Shown here piece by piece: positions 41,741 to 51,495 of a stretch of 64,000 nucleotides of DNA. Origin of the DNA: Teratosphaeria epicoccoides (taxonomy: Eukaryota; Ascomycota; Dothideomycetes; Mycosphaerellales; Teratosphaeriaceae); the NCBI GenBank assembly GCA_021401465.1, contig JADDMT010000117.1, positions 1-64,000 on the forward strand, written 5' to 3'. The translations under genes and the position numbers were made by a program. Below the pieces are notes generated by a model that searched no databases, was not told the DNA's origin, and was given only the letters and a program-made list of their open reading frames with translations. Numbering within the stretch: the first letter of the stretch is position 1; every line of letters starts with the position of its first letter.

Positions 41741-44278
41741 ATGTTGTCATACGGAGGCCTGCACATGAGTGCATGCGCCGCATGTCGATTACGATCATGC
41801 ATTGCCTCGAAGCAAGTTGCTCGATGCCGAAAGCAACTCAGCACCACCACCATCAACCACTTCCCACGCAGGCGACCCAGCTCGAAGATGGTGCAGATAC
41901 CTGGCCACAATGATGCCTTATTCCTTGCGCGCAAAGAGAAGTTGGGTGCAGAGGAAGTGGCGCTGAGAGCGAGGAAGGAATTCGGAAACGAGGCTCCACC
42001 CAAGGGTGCTTTGAGTGAGGAGGAGTTGAGAGTGTACGAGAGATTGTACGGCACGGGCTTCCCTGCGGAGGGTGCCGAGATCGCAGTTGCGCAATCAGAG
42101 GAAGCAGCTGCAGGGACGGGCGTGCTGAAGGAGAGTCGGGATGGCGTGTTGCAGGAGATTAAGTTCGACGAGGATCTGGCGATGGGGAGGAAGAGCGCGA
42201 GGCTGAGGAAGAAGGAGCGAAAAGGTGTGGTGGAGGACGAGGTGGAGGTGGAGGTGGATGATGCTTATGAATGGGAAGAAGTGGTGTTCAGTGACCAGAT
42301 TGATGAGGGCTTGGCGAGGGAGCTGAGGGAGGGGCAGCGCATGCATGCTGAGGAGGAAGGTGCTGGCGAGGATGGAGAGGATTCGCAAGGTGAAAAGATA
42401 CATCCATTGACGTTGGCGAATCGGTTTGGGCCTTCGCCTTCGACCGTCTATCTGCCCAAGGACGTCTATGTGGACCCTGCGACGCTGCTGCTTTCTGGCA
42501 TCCCTCCCGTACATCTGAAGGATGCTGCTCATCGCGCCTTTGGCGGTGTCGGACTGCCTTACTCTACTTCGACTCCGTCGATCGGGCGGACCATGCAGCA
42601 GAAGCCCATTGCTCTGGATGCGTCGCAGACTTCGATGAGCGAGATTGAGGCGGACGTGTTCCTGAGTACGCTGATGCCTGGCATGTATGCGTCTATGCTT
42701 TCCGTGCTTGCGGAGACGAGGAAGCGGCTGGGTACAGCATGGGCGGAGGGACTAGTGAAGAAGGCGCGGGGAGGTAAGCTGAGGATTCTGGACGCTGGCG
42801 GTGCAGGCGCCGGCATCTTGGCTGTCAGGGAGGTATTGAGAGCGGAGTGGGAACGAATGCACGAAGAGGCTGGCTCAGGGGCCGTCGAATCGTCCGTGGC
42901 GCTCGCAGAAGCGGATGGCAGAGCAGGTGGAGAGTCGGCAACGCCGCCGCTTGGCAATGCCTCGGTTCTGACGGCCTCTGATACTATACGCAAACGCGCC
43001 TCGCAGCTGCTAGAAAACACGACTTTCATCCCGCGCTTACCGAACTACCTCGATGCTACAGACCAAGAAGTCAGGGGGAAGGGCAAGTTCGACTTGATCG
43101 TGGCATCCCATACCCTCTGGCCACTGCAACAAGATTACATCCGCAAAGTGCACACCAGCAATCTCTGGTCCTTACTTGATCGCGAAGGCGGCGTCCTGTG
43201 CCTTGTCGAGAAAGGCGTAGGGCGAGGCTTCGAGGTCATCGCTGGCGCACGAGAAATGCTGCTCGAGACCAGCATTTCCTCGCCTGAGTCTCGGGACCGC
43301 AATATTGATATTACTGAGAAGATTGAAGACAGTGTCGAGTGGGAAGGCACGACCTCGACTGCGCCTGGGGCTCGGAGGTTCGAGAAGGAGAAAGGCATGA
43401 TCATTGCACCTTGCACAAACCATACAGGCTGCCCGATGTACGTGCAGAAGGGCTTTGTCAAGGGTCGGAAGGAAATCTGTCATTTTGAGCAAAGGTATAT
43501 CCGACCGAGGTTCCTCCAGGCAGTGCTTGGTGCGAGGGACAAGAATTTCGAGGATGTGAAGTTCTCCTACTTGGCTGTTATGCGTGGACGAGATCTCAGG
43601 GAGCAGGTCGCTGCTAATACTGTCGCGGACGCGGTCGCAGCCAACGAGCCAGAAGCTGATGTCCGGACGACAACACCTGTAATCCAGGGCAAAGGCGCCA
43701 CGGACGCTGCATTTGAAGGCTTCTCCGCCCTTCCCGATGATGACACCCTACCACCTCCCAGCCTCACACTCCCTCGCACCATTCTTCCGCCACTCAAACG
43801 CCGCGGCCACGTCGTGCTGGACCTCTGCACGCCTTCTGGGACTCTCGAGCGCTGGACCGTGCCGAGGTCATATGGCAAGCAAGCCTACCGCGACGCGCGC
43901 AAGTCCCGCTGGGGCGACCTCTGGGCGCTTGGTGCTAAGTCCAGGATCCTGAGGACTGTCAGAAGTCAAAATAAACACGCACGACGAGCGCAGGAGGAGG
44001 AATGGGAGCAGGGTCGAGCTAAGAAGTCGACACGCAAGGGTGAGGGAGAGGAGGTGAAGCCCGGGTTGACCAGTGATGAGTATGGGAGGGTTGTGAGTGT
44101 GGGTGAGGATGGGACTGTGAGGGGCCCGGATGGGAATGGGAGGAGGAGGCAGAAGGAGGGGGTTGCTGGAGAAGGCGGGAAGTTGAGGATGGGGAAAAAG
44201 GTTAAGGGCATTAGGGATAAGCGAGATAAGAGTGGGGTCGGAGGAAGGAATCGGAGGATTATGGAGGAAGAGGAGTGA
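41741..44278 (+). CDS. rsm22: mitochondrial ribosome assembly factor Rsm22 (METTL17)
   Basis: An intronless 845-aa protein from the ATG at 41741; the frame extends upstream only with non-ATG codons. The N-terminus is Arg/Cys/Ser-rich and lacks acids (CRLRSCIASKQVARCRKQL), consistent with a mitochondrial presequence. The Rsm22 domain begins around 242 (YVDPATLLLSGIPPVHLKDA). A SAM-type loop ILDAGGAGAG follows, then ASHTLWPLQQDYIRKVH and LVEKGVGRGFEVI. The Cys block CTNHTGCPMY .. EICHFEQRYIRP starts at about 557. These Cys fit the Fe-S cluster reported for METTL17/Rsm22. The last ~100 residues are a Lys/Arg/Gly-rich tail. The protein acts in the mitochondrial matrix in small-subunit (mt-SSU) maturation and translation. 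The acidic insertion near residues 170-230 and long basic tail make it larger than yeast Rsm22. Confidence 0.93.
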   Translation: MLSYGGLHMSACAACRLRSCIASKQVARCRKQLSTTTINHFPRRRPSSKMVQIPGHNDALFLARKEKLGAEEVALRARKEFGNEAPPKGALSEEELRVYERLYGTGFPAEGAEIAVAQSEEAAAGTGVLKESRDGVLQEIKFDEDLAMGRKSARLRKKERKGVVEDEVEVEVDDAYEWEEVVFSDQIDEGLARELREGQRMHAEEEGAGEDGEDSQGEKIHPLTLANRFGPSPSTVYLPKDVYVDPATLLLSGIPPVHLKDAAHRAFGGVGLPYSTSTPSIGRTMQQKPIALDASQTSMSEIEADVFLSTLMPGMYASMLSVLAETRKRLGTAWAEGLVKKARGGKLRILDAGGAGAGILAVREVLRAEWERMHEEAGSGAVESSVALAEADGRAGGESATPPLGNASVLTASDTIRKRASQLLENTTFIPRLPNYLDATDQEVRGKGKFDLIVASHTLWPLQQDYIRKVHTSNLWSLLDREGGVLCLVEKGVGRGFEVIAGAREMLLETSISSPESRDRNIDITEKIEDSVEWEGTTSTAPGARRFEKEKGMIIAPCTNHTGCPMYVQKGFVKGRKEICHFEQRYIRPRFLQAVLGARDKNFEDVKFSYLAVMRGRDLREQVAANTVADAVAANEPEADVRTTTPVIQGKGATDAAFEGFSALPDDDTLPPPSLTLPRTILPPLKRRGHVVLDLCTPSGTLERWTVPRSYGKQAYRDARKSRWGDLWALGAKSRILRTVRSQNKHARRAQEEEWEQGRAKKSTRKGEGEEVKPGLTSDEYGRVVSVGEDGTVRGPDGNGRRRQKEGVAGEGGKLRMGKKVKGIRDKRDKSGVGGRNRRIMEEEE

Positions 44279-45431
44279 GGGAGAGGGGGTGAAGGTGGGG
44301 AATGAACGGGCAGGATGTATGGAGACTCTCTGCTCAATCTCTACCGCGCTATTTCTTTCCTCAACGACACACGCTATGAATCAATAGCCTCACCAATCCA
44401 CAGGCCCAGCCGCATCAAACGGCTCATCAACGGCCTGTCCCCACGATGCGCCGACTTGATTATGAACAACCTAACCAGCGCGAATTCCAACCCCTCAAAC
44501 ACTTCATCATCCATCGCAGGTGGCATCCTACCACGCACAAGCGCCCACTTCTCCGCAGACGGCGCGGGTATCTCTTTCAAAAGCTGCCGTGGCATTGTAC
44601 CCAACGATCGCACAACAGCAATCCCATGCATCCAAAGCCTGCGGCAGCAGTCTCAACCTCGCTCAGAAGGATAGCCGAGAGCTTGCTTCAGTCCGCAGTC
44701 GAGGACCGCGGCGCAATCGACAGTACTCCTCAGACAGGACACACGCAGCCAAATCGTCAGTTTATACACATGTATCACGCGTCTTCTGATATCGAGCAAG
44801 GTAGAGTCAGTCTATTTGCGCTGATGACGCCCTCTACTGCCAATCACGACACCGATCCGAGTGAAGCCAGCGTTGGTCCACCACGAGCGTAAATATGGCT
44901 GCTTCTACGAAGGAGGACTGGTGACACAGCGACGATTTGTTGCTGAGCCCTTCCCATCGAGTGCTTTGATAGTAGCGATGCTGGTTTTGCGGGTTCGTTC
45001 TTGCTGGTTTGGTCGATGTGCATGCGCTTTTGGCGTTGTTCGGGTCAGGAGTAGCTTCGAGGGGTCAGGGTTCGAATGTGCTTCACTCTTCACTTGGATG
45101 AGCATCCAGACCTTCGGTCATTGCGCGTCGCGTGATGGGAAACATCAAATAGTTCCTTGACCGTGCGTCTGTAAGAAAGGAGCCATCTGACGCCCTGCGA
45201 GCAATTTGATGGACAAGATTGGGCTATCACCTAGACGATGACGGACCTGCGACTCGTCGCCGCGACAGGGTGATTTCGAAAAGTTCGAACTTTTGGCTTC
45301 CTTTCGTATTCGTCACAACTCGCGGCATGGGTATCGTAAAGCAAACTCCAGCCCAGGCGTCTCATATCGCCTCGACAGCTTCACAGCAAATGCCGGCGCC
45401 AAGCGATCTCGGGAAAAATCCCAACCCGACC
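44279..45431. other. 1.15 kb between convergent genes
   Basis: 3-prime flanks of Rsm22 and Spc19. A short minus-strand frame from ATG 44631 to 44374 (85 codons, helical-looking) and overlapping plus-strand frames are present; none is recognised and they overlap each other. Confidence 0.4.
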
Positions 45432-45994
45432 TCACTGAAACGCCATACTTTTCCTCAATTGCCTCTCTCTCTGTCCCGCCTCCAACTCCAACCTCGAGAT
45501 CGCAAAGCTCAACCTCTCCTTCTTCGCCTTCATCTGCTGGTACTTCATCTCGTCCAGCTGACTCAGCCCAGCCGGCCCAGCAGCATTCGAGTTGCTGTTG
45601 CCCGTGCTACTTCGTGATAAGCGGCCTTCCTGGAGTTCGGCTTTGGCTATGAGCGATTGCTCACGACGCTCCAGTTTGTCTAGGTAGGTTTCCACGCGCG
45701 AGAGCAGGTTCGTGACTTCGGGTGTGATTTCGGAGAGGAGAGTGGATTGGGCGGTGGTGAGATCGTGTTCGGAGACGAGTTCGAAGTGCTTAAAGGTGGG
45801 TTAGCATGTAGGTCGTGAGACAGCAGAGTATTGGCAGAAGCATATACCCGTGTGGTCTGGAGGACTTTGGATAATCGTGGGTAGTCGCTGACGCCAGAAT
45901 CGAGGATGGAGATGGAGGACTCCAGCAGCTGCATGCTGGACCTTAGCGATGACACACAGCCTTGTAAGGCATGATGTTGTGTCGAGGAGTCCAT
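45432..45994 (-). CDS. spc19: DASH complex subunit Spc19
   Basis: Two exons: 45994-45848 and 45788-45432. The intron is 59 nt, with donor GTATAT and acceptor TTTAAG. The product is 167 aa. The N-terminal half has the family core: LQGCVSSLRSSMQLLESSIS, LDSGVSDYPRLSKVLQTTR, spliced to HFELVSEHDLTTAQSTLLSE. The second half is a coiled coil (VETYLDKLERREQSLIAKAE, LQEGRL, ..QMKAKKERLSFAISRLELEA). Spc19 is a subunit of the ten-protein DASH/Dam1 ring that couples kinetochores to spindle microtubules. It starts 248 bases from the divergent ATP synthase subunit J gene. Confidence 0.93.
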
Positions 45995-46242
45995 CTCTTG
46001 ATCTGTTCTGAAGCTATCGCAGAATCATCATCTTTTAAAAATTCAATGTTTCCGACAGCAGACGCGCATCGCGTTGGAGTGGAAGTGCTAGCGTTAGGGT
46101 TGCGCCGGCTTTATCCGCGCAGCCGAGCGATTGACGGGAACCCTTGATGAAGAACGGCGAAGACGACGAGATCCCCCCCCTTCGCCATCTCCGAAACTCA
46201 TATCAGCCCTCTCAAAGACCGCGCAGGAATACACCAGATACC
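45995..46242. promoter_or_regulatory. divergent promoter with a telomere-like GTTAGGGTT motif
   Basis: 248 bases between the opposed starts of spc19 and the subunit J gene. It contains GTTAGGGTT at 46093-46101, a single telobox-like match, and an eight-C run at 46173-46180. Telobox motifs in fungal promoters can bind Rap1/Teb1-class proteins; use of this site is inference. Confidence 0.45.
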
Positions 46243-46845
46243 ATGGCGAACGGCGTGACATACTCTCTGCTTCCCAAGAAGTTCCCGGTCCCAATTCGTG
46301 AGTCCACCTGGAGACCGCCAATGGCCCCGAAAAGCTGGAAAGAGCTTCGATGAGCATATGGGCGAGAGCAATATGCTGACGTTGAGACTGTCTGTATAGA
46401 CAGGACCCTGTGGCCTTTCTACGCCGCCGGTATGTTCCCATGTTTACCCTCACGCGATGTCTAGCTGCGAGAACCCTTACGCGCACGAAGAGATGGGAAA
46501 GTTCAGGGCTCGTTAGAAATACCACTGGGTGCAAGACGATCATTTTGAGGCAGGAAGAACATGGTGGGCTTGGGCTTGGAGGCACATTTCGATGCTGATG
46601 AGAGCGTGTGAACACAGGCCTGACAATCGCATACGGCATCAATAGCCTCGCGGGCACCTTGAGCAACAGTATGTCCCCATGTTCATCATCATGGATATAG
46701 CACATTTCGCCTCTCGCTGCGGAGAGTCGCATTTCTCGAATGAAGGACGGGCGCTGGAGGACCAGAGACTGACACACTTGCAGCTGCGGAGTACAAGAAC
46801 GACCCACGCAATCCGGCGATCAGGGCAGGCAAGCCAGCTCACTGA
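46243..46845 (+). CDS. atp18: ATP synthase subunit J (subunit i/j)
   Basis: Four small exons: 46243-46297, 46400-46429, 46618-46668 and 46784-46845. The GT-AG introns are 102, 188 and 115 nt. They give 65 aa, the normal size for this subunit. The product starts MANGVTYSLLPKKFPVPI, then RTLWPFYAAGLTIAYGINSL, a single membrane helix. It ends AEYKNDPRNPAIRAGKPAH, where K-N-D-P-R-N-P is the family signature. It sits in the inner mitochondrial membrane as a peripheral-stalk/Fo component that supports dimer stability of F1Fo ATP synthase. No six-frame open frame shows the gene because coding is split into pieces of 30-62 nt; exon 2 is only 30 nt. Confidence 0.93.
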
Positions 46846-48643
46846 ACGAACATGCGGTTGGAGGGGATCGCAGCAAATGCCGGGGAGAGAGGCGAGGAGA
46901 ACGCTGGAGAAGTGGTTGGGCTTCGTGTCATTGAAATGAAGCGTGCCAGAGCCATTTGAAGTGGGAAGGGGTGGCAGCAATCTGTGAACATAGCTAGGTA
47001 CTGTGCAACAAGACAACAAAGCGGCCGCCAGGATTTTGACGACGGCTTGCTGAAGTCCACACTCAGTAAAGTATGAAGACCCCCACCGGAAGTCTCAGGC
47101 AGTATTGCTGGCAAAGCTCCCTCGTATTGTCTACCTGCATTCCGCCCGTCCGTGCGTCATGGCGAATGGACCACGGCTTGCGTTCAGACTGCCAGTTGTC
47201 CATGCACATGGACCTCGTGACAAGCAGTTGGCAATCGAAGCACATGGCCAAGCGACAGCAGAATCGTCTGATGCAGTGCCAGATAACCAGCATGGCATGC
47301 CCTGCCTTGTACACACTCCTCCAGTCACAGTCCCACACGTACTCCTGCATCATCAGGCACAGTTGACAAGTAATTGCCGCGGAGCGGTCAGCGTATAGCC
47401 GCCAATGCCGCAGGCGCGGGCAGGCTTGGAGGTATCGCTGCCCAACGCCCAGTGCCAGAATCTCGGGCGCAGATTTGCATATCTACATCATCACGAAAGG
47501 TTCGCGGTGCAACGGCTCGCGCCAGATGATTGTGTAGCACCTGTCACGCGTGCCTGGTGACGTGGATGTACTGTACATGTGCAGCAGAAGTCGATGGCAG
47601 CATATAGTAGGTCGACAGAGAGGTCAATAGAGAGACAGAGGCGGGTTTGTGAAAGCGGTTAGCTCGCGGCCTGGCCAGTTTGTTGTTGTTATTCTTATTC
47701 TTATTATTATTATTACTATTATTGCTGGCGGTCTCAGAACGACGTGCAAATCTACCACCGCGCCTGCCTTCTCTGCGCTACCTACATCTTGTGCAGACTC
47801 GCTCTCAGTATAATAAGGTACGCAGCAAGCCTTGTGCGAGGCGGCAACTGAAGATTGCTTCACGCCCTTTGTCTTCGCATCTGCCTTGCCTTCTCCTGGT
47901 GCGGCATCTTCGCGGTTCGTCGGGCGAGCGTACAATATCCAGCGACTCGACCTGGCACACGCTGCACTACTTTCACAGAGATTTCTCGGGCGTCGGTAAC
48001 GGAACAGGTACGTATCTCTCGATATCTGATCGATGTTCGAGATCCCGATGAACACTTGATCAACAGCACGGAACCTTCGCGACCCCGTGACATGCACAGC
48101 CTGGCTTTGCTTACCTGAGTCAAGGTAGCGGATAGCGGTGGCTTTGCACGAGAGACGCCGGCAGGGCCGACGGTCATGCGTGATGCAGTGTTGGCTGCTG
48201 CTTCTCTTTCTTTGTCCCCACGAGCACCAGGCAGGCGGTAGAGTTGCCCGAAGCAGCAACGTTGGGCATTGTGGTTGCTTGTTTTCCTGCTTGTTGCAAG
48301 TCCCACGCTACCACGCTCCCCCGCTTTCCCGGCGTTTCATCCAGCTTGGCACCTCGCTTCGCCTTCCCTTGTTCTTCCGCCCACCGAACGCCAGCTGACC
48401 GCCCGTGACTTGGTCATCTGCAGACATCGACCTCACCACCACCAACACCACCAACACCACCATCTCCACACCACCACACGCCCACACGCCCACACCACCA
48501 CAACACGCCCACACCAGCACACGCCTCGCCCTCGAAGCCACTCATCCGGCTGTTGTTCTCGGTAGAAATACTGAGTGGCTAACGACGACTGCCAGTACAC
48601 GAGAAGGAGCAGGAAAAGCCTCCGAGTGAGGTCACCGTCAGAG
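46846..48643. other. 1.8 kb upstream of casein kinase 1
   Basis: No recognisable gene. There is a TTATTATTATTATTACTATT microsatellite at about 47692-47720, and several low-complexity frames on both strands. The right third is probably the promoter and leader of the kinase gene. Confidence 0.5.
48433..48530 (+). repeat. CA/CCA-rich simple-sequence tract
   Basis: About 100 bases made almost only of C and A with a few T/G (ACCACCAACACCACC, CACACGCCCACACGCCC patterns), ~115-210 bases before the CK1 start codon, likely in the 5-prime leader. It generates the spurious Thr/His/Pro-rich frames here. Confidence 0.75.
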
Positions 48644-49864
48644 ATGACGACCATGGTGAGCCCTCGGGCGCCGATTGGAATACATCCACGCGCATACAAC
48701 ATGAGCGAGTGACGGACGTGCTGACAGGACTATAGGATCTGCGCGTTGGGAATAAGTACCGCATCGGCCGCAAGATCGGTAGCGGCTCCTTCGGCGACAT
48801 CTACCTGGGTGCGTTTGCTCGACATGCCTCAGCTCCCGGACATGCTCACCGCTGACTTGGAACAGGCACTAACATCATCTCCGGCGAGGAGATCGCCATC
48901 AAGCTTGAGTCCGTCAAGGCCAAGCACCCCCAACTCGAATATGAGGCACGCGTCTACAAATCCCTCGCCGGCGGTGTCGGCATCCCTTTCGTGAGATGGT
49001 TCGGCACAGAATGCGACTACAACGCCATGGTGCTCGACCTGCTCGGTCCCTCCCTCGAAGACCTCTTCAACTTCTGCAACCGCAAGTTCTCCCTCAAGAC
49101 CGTCCTCCTGCTCGCCGACCAGCTCATCTCCCGCATCGAGTACATCCACGCCAAGAGCTTCATCCACCGCGACATCAAGCCGGACAACTTCTTGATGGGC
49201 ATCGGCAAGAGGGGCAACCAGGTCAACGTCATCGACTTTGGGCTGGCGAAGAAGTACAGGGACCCGAAGACGCACTTCCACATTCCGTACCGTGAGAACA
49301 AGAACTTGACGGGTACCGCTCGTTATGCGTCCATCAACACGCACTTGGGTGTTGGTATGTGCTGGATGCACCTTCTGACCTAGTGATGATGCAAACACTG
49401 ACGATGTCGCAGAGCAATCTCGCCGCGACGACATGGAGTCCTTGGGCTACGTCATGCTGTACTTCTGTCGGGGCAGCCTTCCGTGGCAAGGCCTGAAGGC
49501 GGCAACCAAGAAGCAGAAGTACGACCGCATCATGGAGAAGAAGATGACCACCCCGACCGAGGTCCTCTGTCGTGGCTTCCCGAACGAGTTCGCCATTTAC
49601 CTGAACTACACGCGTAGTCTGCGTTTCGATGACAAGCCCGACTACTCCTACCTCCGCAAGATCTTCCGCGACCTCTTCGTGCGCGAGGGCTTCCAGTACG
49701 ACTACGTGTTCGACTGGACCGTCTACAAGTACCAGAAGAATGCTCAGGCTATCGCTCAAGCCCAAGGCAACACTGGTGCGGACGATGCCGATCCCAAGAC
49801 GTCGCAGCGCGCACAGAGGAGCGGCGGAGCTCGCAAAGACCAGTCTGGCACCGGTGGCCCGTAA
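48644..49864 (+). CDS. casein kinase I, Hhp1/Hrr25 (CK1 delta/epsilon) type
   Basis: Four exons: 48644-48655 (12 nt), 48736-48808, 48866-49354, 49413-49864. The introns are 80, 57 and 58 nt. The product is 341 aa. It starts [17 protein letters not shown] with the CK1 glycine loop GSGSFGDIY. The VAIK-type Lys is in EEIAIKLES, the catalytic loop is IHRDIKPDN, then DFGLAKKY. The CK1-specific [20 protein letters not shown] replaces the APE motif. [20 protein letters not shown] and [10 protein letters not shown] complete the fold. It is a constitutively active Ser/Thr kinase acting in DNA repair, ribosome maturation, circadian or vesicle pathways according to species. The stop codon lies within CCC|GTAAGT, a perfect donor. 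Splicing there to the CAG at 49947-49949 would replace the last residue by P-E-R-C-E-E-I-R-R-L, so an alternative tail is possible. Confidence 0.95.
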
Positions 49865-51495
49865 GTGCAAGAACACGATCACCTGCCTTCATGCACATTC
49901 ACGTCTTGTAAGGCGCCTTCTCCTCTGCGTTTATGCTTTGGCTTGAACAGCGAGCGTTGCGAGGAGATCAGGAGACTTTGACTGACTTGGCATCGTCATT
50001 CACAGGACTACACGCTCTAGAGCTCAAAACAACCCAGCCCCTTACTGAAAGAGCTCCTGAATGTGGATGTGGGCAGGTGTTGCTTCAACACGAACAACAC
50101 CCGACTCATCCTCGGCACCAAGTCAACGTCAACTCGGGTGGCGGCGATACTGACCCTCGCTCCACCCGATCTCTCTGGTCTGACCTATTCTCTGGCGTGT
50201 CACTCGGCTGGCCGGTCTTCATCGATCAATGATGTTAGGCTTGTCAGCAGAACGTGTGGCTATCTGGACTGTAGTCTCGGACAACATGAGGGCCAGCTAA
50301 TATGTTTTCCTATCGGTATCGATCGTGCGACACCACGATACACGCGACTATTGTACATGAACTGGCACGGACCTGTTTCGCCTCTCAGCGTAATGAGAGG
50401 CGGAATCGATCTCTGAGCTGGTGCCAGCTACGTCAACAGCAGCGGCAACGACGTGTCAATCGCGGCATCGTGGGTCAAATGGCAGTGTCACTCGGCAGGT
50501 CTTTCAAAATCTGGACCGGATACTGGATCCACCTGCGGGCCTGTATGTATGGCCACATCGACCTGACCATATTTCAGTGGACATTGTAGACTGGCATACT
50601 TGAGGCTCTTACATCATCAAATCGACAAAACCGGCGGAAGCGTCGGCCAAAAAAAAATATGTTGCCTGTTTTTCTTTCTTAAGGCACTGACATTGGATCT
50701 TACGCGTTGCTTATTATGGCTATCAGTTATCAAGTGGGGATACAAGGGCTGGCTTGTGCGTTCTCTGGGCCAGGAGAGCATGCGTGGGGAGGCTTGAGGA
50801 GGCGAGGGGGCGAGGGAACGGCGGCGGTCGCGTAGTCATTGCAGCTTGGCGAGAAGTGCTTTGACGGTGGTATCGCTGCCGGTGCAGTCAGGCTCATGAG
50901 GGGATGACTGGTCGCCGGCTGGAATGCAACTTTAAGCCTGTGGTTTCTTGGGTGATTTTGTGTGTCCTTCTTCACTTCTCGTAGCTCCAGAATGGCAATT
51001 GCACATTTTGGCGAATGTTGTTCCTGTTCGCTGCTGCGGATTCCGGTGGCTGACGGAGGAGGTATGCCTGCAGAAGAACCTGCAGCGGCAAGACGGCGTC
51101 CATATGTTTCAGGCACAGGTTTCCCTGCTCAAATGTCTGCCGCGGACCGGGATTTTACGTCAAGTGACGTATTCGGTGATCTCTTTCTCACGCAATATGA
51201 TGGTGAGGCTGGACTGATTGATACCAGGGCAGAGGCCGGAGCACATTGACGAAGGGCTCCTTCCATCTCTAACGTGAGGGCAGCAACTAGAATTTTCAGA
51301 GCATATATTTACCCACGTGGACCTGGAACTTGAGGCCTTGATTCGAGGCGTCTTTAGAAATTCAAAAATAGAGTCGGTCGTCCTTAACAACAGCCGGCCG
51401 CTGTTGACGCGTCTCGTGTAAAGTGCCTGCATGAACGCCTGGAAAGCCTGGATCTCGACTTCAGGATTGACCACATCATCACTATCACCATCGAG
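49865..51495. other. 1.6 kb without a recognisable gene
   Basis: 3-prime flank of casein kinase 1 and upstream sequence of the 1096-aa protein. Frames at 50948-51249 (plus) and 50730-51116 (minus) overlap antisense and match nothing. A poly-A run (50651-50657) and CT-rich tracts occur. Confidence 0.45.

Noticed and set aside
48405..48629. Thr/His/Pro-rich ORFs upstream of CK1
   Set aside because: Produced by the CA/CCA simple-sequence tract; frames open on both strands for compositional reasons.
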